Part shown: piece by piece, positions 5,752 through 6,380 of the stretch
Layout of the letters: each line of letters begins with the position of its first letter
Numbering within the stretch: position 1 is the stretch's first letter
Origin: Gammaproteobacteria bacterium
GTDB taxonomy: Bacteria > Pseudomonadota > Gammaproteobacteria > Chromatiales > Chromatiaceae
Reading direction: 5' to 3'
NCBI GenBank assembly: GCA_019136395.1
Contig: JAGVUH010000041.1
Coordinates: 1-6,380 of the forward strand
DNA: 6,380 nt
Translations under genes and position numbers: made by a program
Notes under the pieces: generated by a model
Seen by the model: the letters and a program-made list of their open reading frames with translations, nothing else
What the model was told of the DNA's origin: nothing
Database searches by the model: none

Positions 5752-6380
5752 ATGATCCAGGTCAGCGATATCCTCGGCCCCGAGGGCCTGCTCGCGCAAC
5801 GTCTGCCCGGCTACAACCATCGCCCCCAGCAGACGGCGATGGCGGAAGAGGTGGCCCAGGTCCTGGCCGAGGGTGGCACCCTCATCTGCGAGGCCGGCAC
5901 CGGGACCGGCAAGACTTACGCCTACCTGGTCCCCGCCCTCCTCGCCGGACGCAAGGTCCTGATCTCCACCGGCACCCGCGCCCTCCAGGACCAGCTCTAT
6001 CACCGCGACCTGCCCCTGGTGCGCGAGGCCCTGGACATCCCGGTGCGCATCGCCCTCCTCAAGGGCCGGGGCAACTACCTCTGCCCCTACCGGCTGGAGC
6101 TGGCCCTCGCCGAACACCGGGGCGGTACACGCGAATTATCGCCGAACTACCCCTCCCGGACGAGGCCCCCGTCTGGCCGGCGGTGACCTCCACCAGCGAC
6201 AACTGCCTGCGTCAGGAGTGTCCCGACTGGGATCGCTGCCCCCTGCTCCAGGCCCGCCGCCGGGCTCAGGAGGCGGACCTGGTGGTGGTCAACCACCACC
6301 TGCTGTGCGCGGACATCGCCCTGCGCGACGAGGGCTTCGGCGAGATCCTGCCCGGCGCCGACGCCTTCATCGTCGACGAG
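5752..6380 (+). pseudogene. yoaA: ATP-dependent DNA helicase, YoaA/DinG (XPD-like Fe-S) family, frameshifted and cut by the window edge
   Basis: This superfamily 2 Fe-S helicase class acts in DNA repair and damage tolerance. Frame one (from 5752) shows the family N-terminus, LPGYNHRPQQTAMA, Walker A EAGTGTGKT (K54), the STGTRALQDQLY motif and the first cluster cysteine, C111, in GRGNYLC. After LALAEHRGG (about 6126) this frame loses similarity and stops at 6184-6186. Homology resumes in the frame beginning at 6132 with IAELPLPDEAPVWPAVTSTSDNC. It carries the other three cluster cysteines (codons at 6204, 6219 and 6237) and VVVNHHL, and reaches the D-E of the DEAH box exactly at 6380. The gap corresponds to about 20 missing residues, with a length of 1 modulo 3. 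ATG 5752 is preferred over in-frame TTG 5734; neither has a clear Shine-Dalgarno. The gene lies 43 bases after the lipoprotein and is probably co-transcribed. Pseudogene or assembly fault. Confidence 0.85.

Overview
This GC-rich window (coding frames show a strong G/C preference at third positions) looks like a chromosomal fragment of a gammaproteobacterium. The closest feel is a purple sulfur bacterium or a related Chromatiales lineage, but that placement is inferred from protein style and gene content only. All supported genes lie on the plus strand.

Layout. Positions 1-307 are a leader with no convincing gene. Next comes a YadG/YadH-type ABC exporter pair: the ATPase (308-1177) and the permease (1174-1930), overlapping by ATGA. 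A 341-base gap (1931-2271) follows. It holds a G-quadruplex-type G-run array, three copies of a roughly 23-base repeat in mixed orientation, a near-perfect palindromic hairpin and a likely promoter. The next genes are mrcB (PBP1b, 2272-4710, TTG start) and a TPR lipoprotein (4710-5708) whose start overlaps the mrcB stop; by position and build it is an LpoP-type PBP1b activator. A YoaA/DinG-family Fe-S helicase starts at 5752 and runs off the right edge.

Function. The intact core is a peptidoglycan synthesis module: a bifunctional glycosyltransferase/transpeptidase in the inner membrane, and an outer-membrane lipoprotein with a very long Pro/Ala/Thr/Ser/Gln-rich tether that can reach it. The exporter pair and the helicase are neighbours without an obvious mechanistic link.

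Main oddity. Three of the five genes lack an internal segment that their families conserve: about 19 residues in the ATPase (in frame), about 35 residues in the permease (frameshift) and about 20 residues in the helicase (frameshift). mrcB and the lipoprotein look complete. Either the locus is decaying by small clean deletions, or the assembly has dropped segments; reads would decide. The second oddity is the intergenic repeat and hairpin element, whose G-rich arm can pair with either of two C-rich arms.
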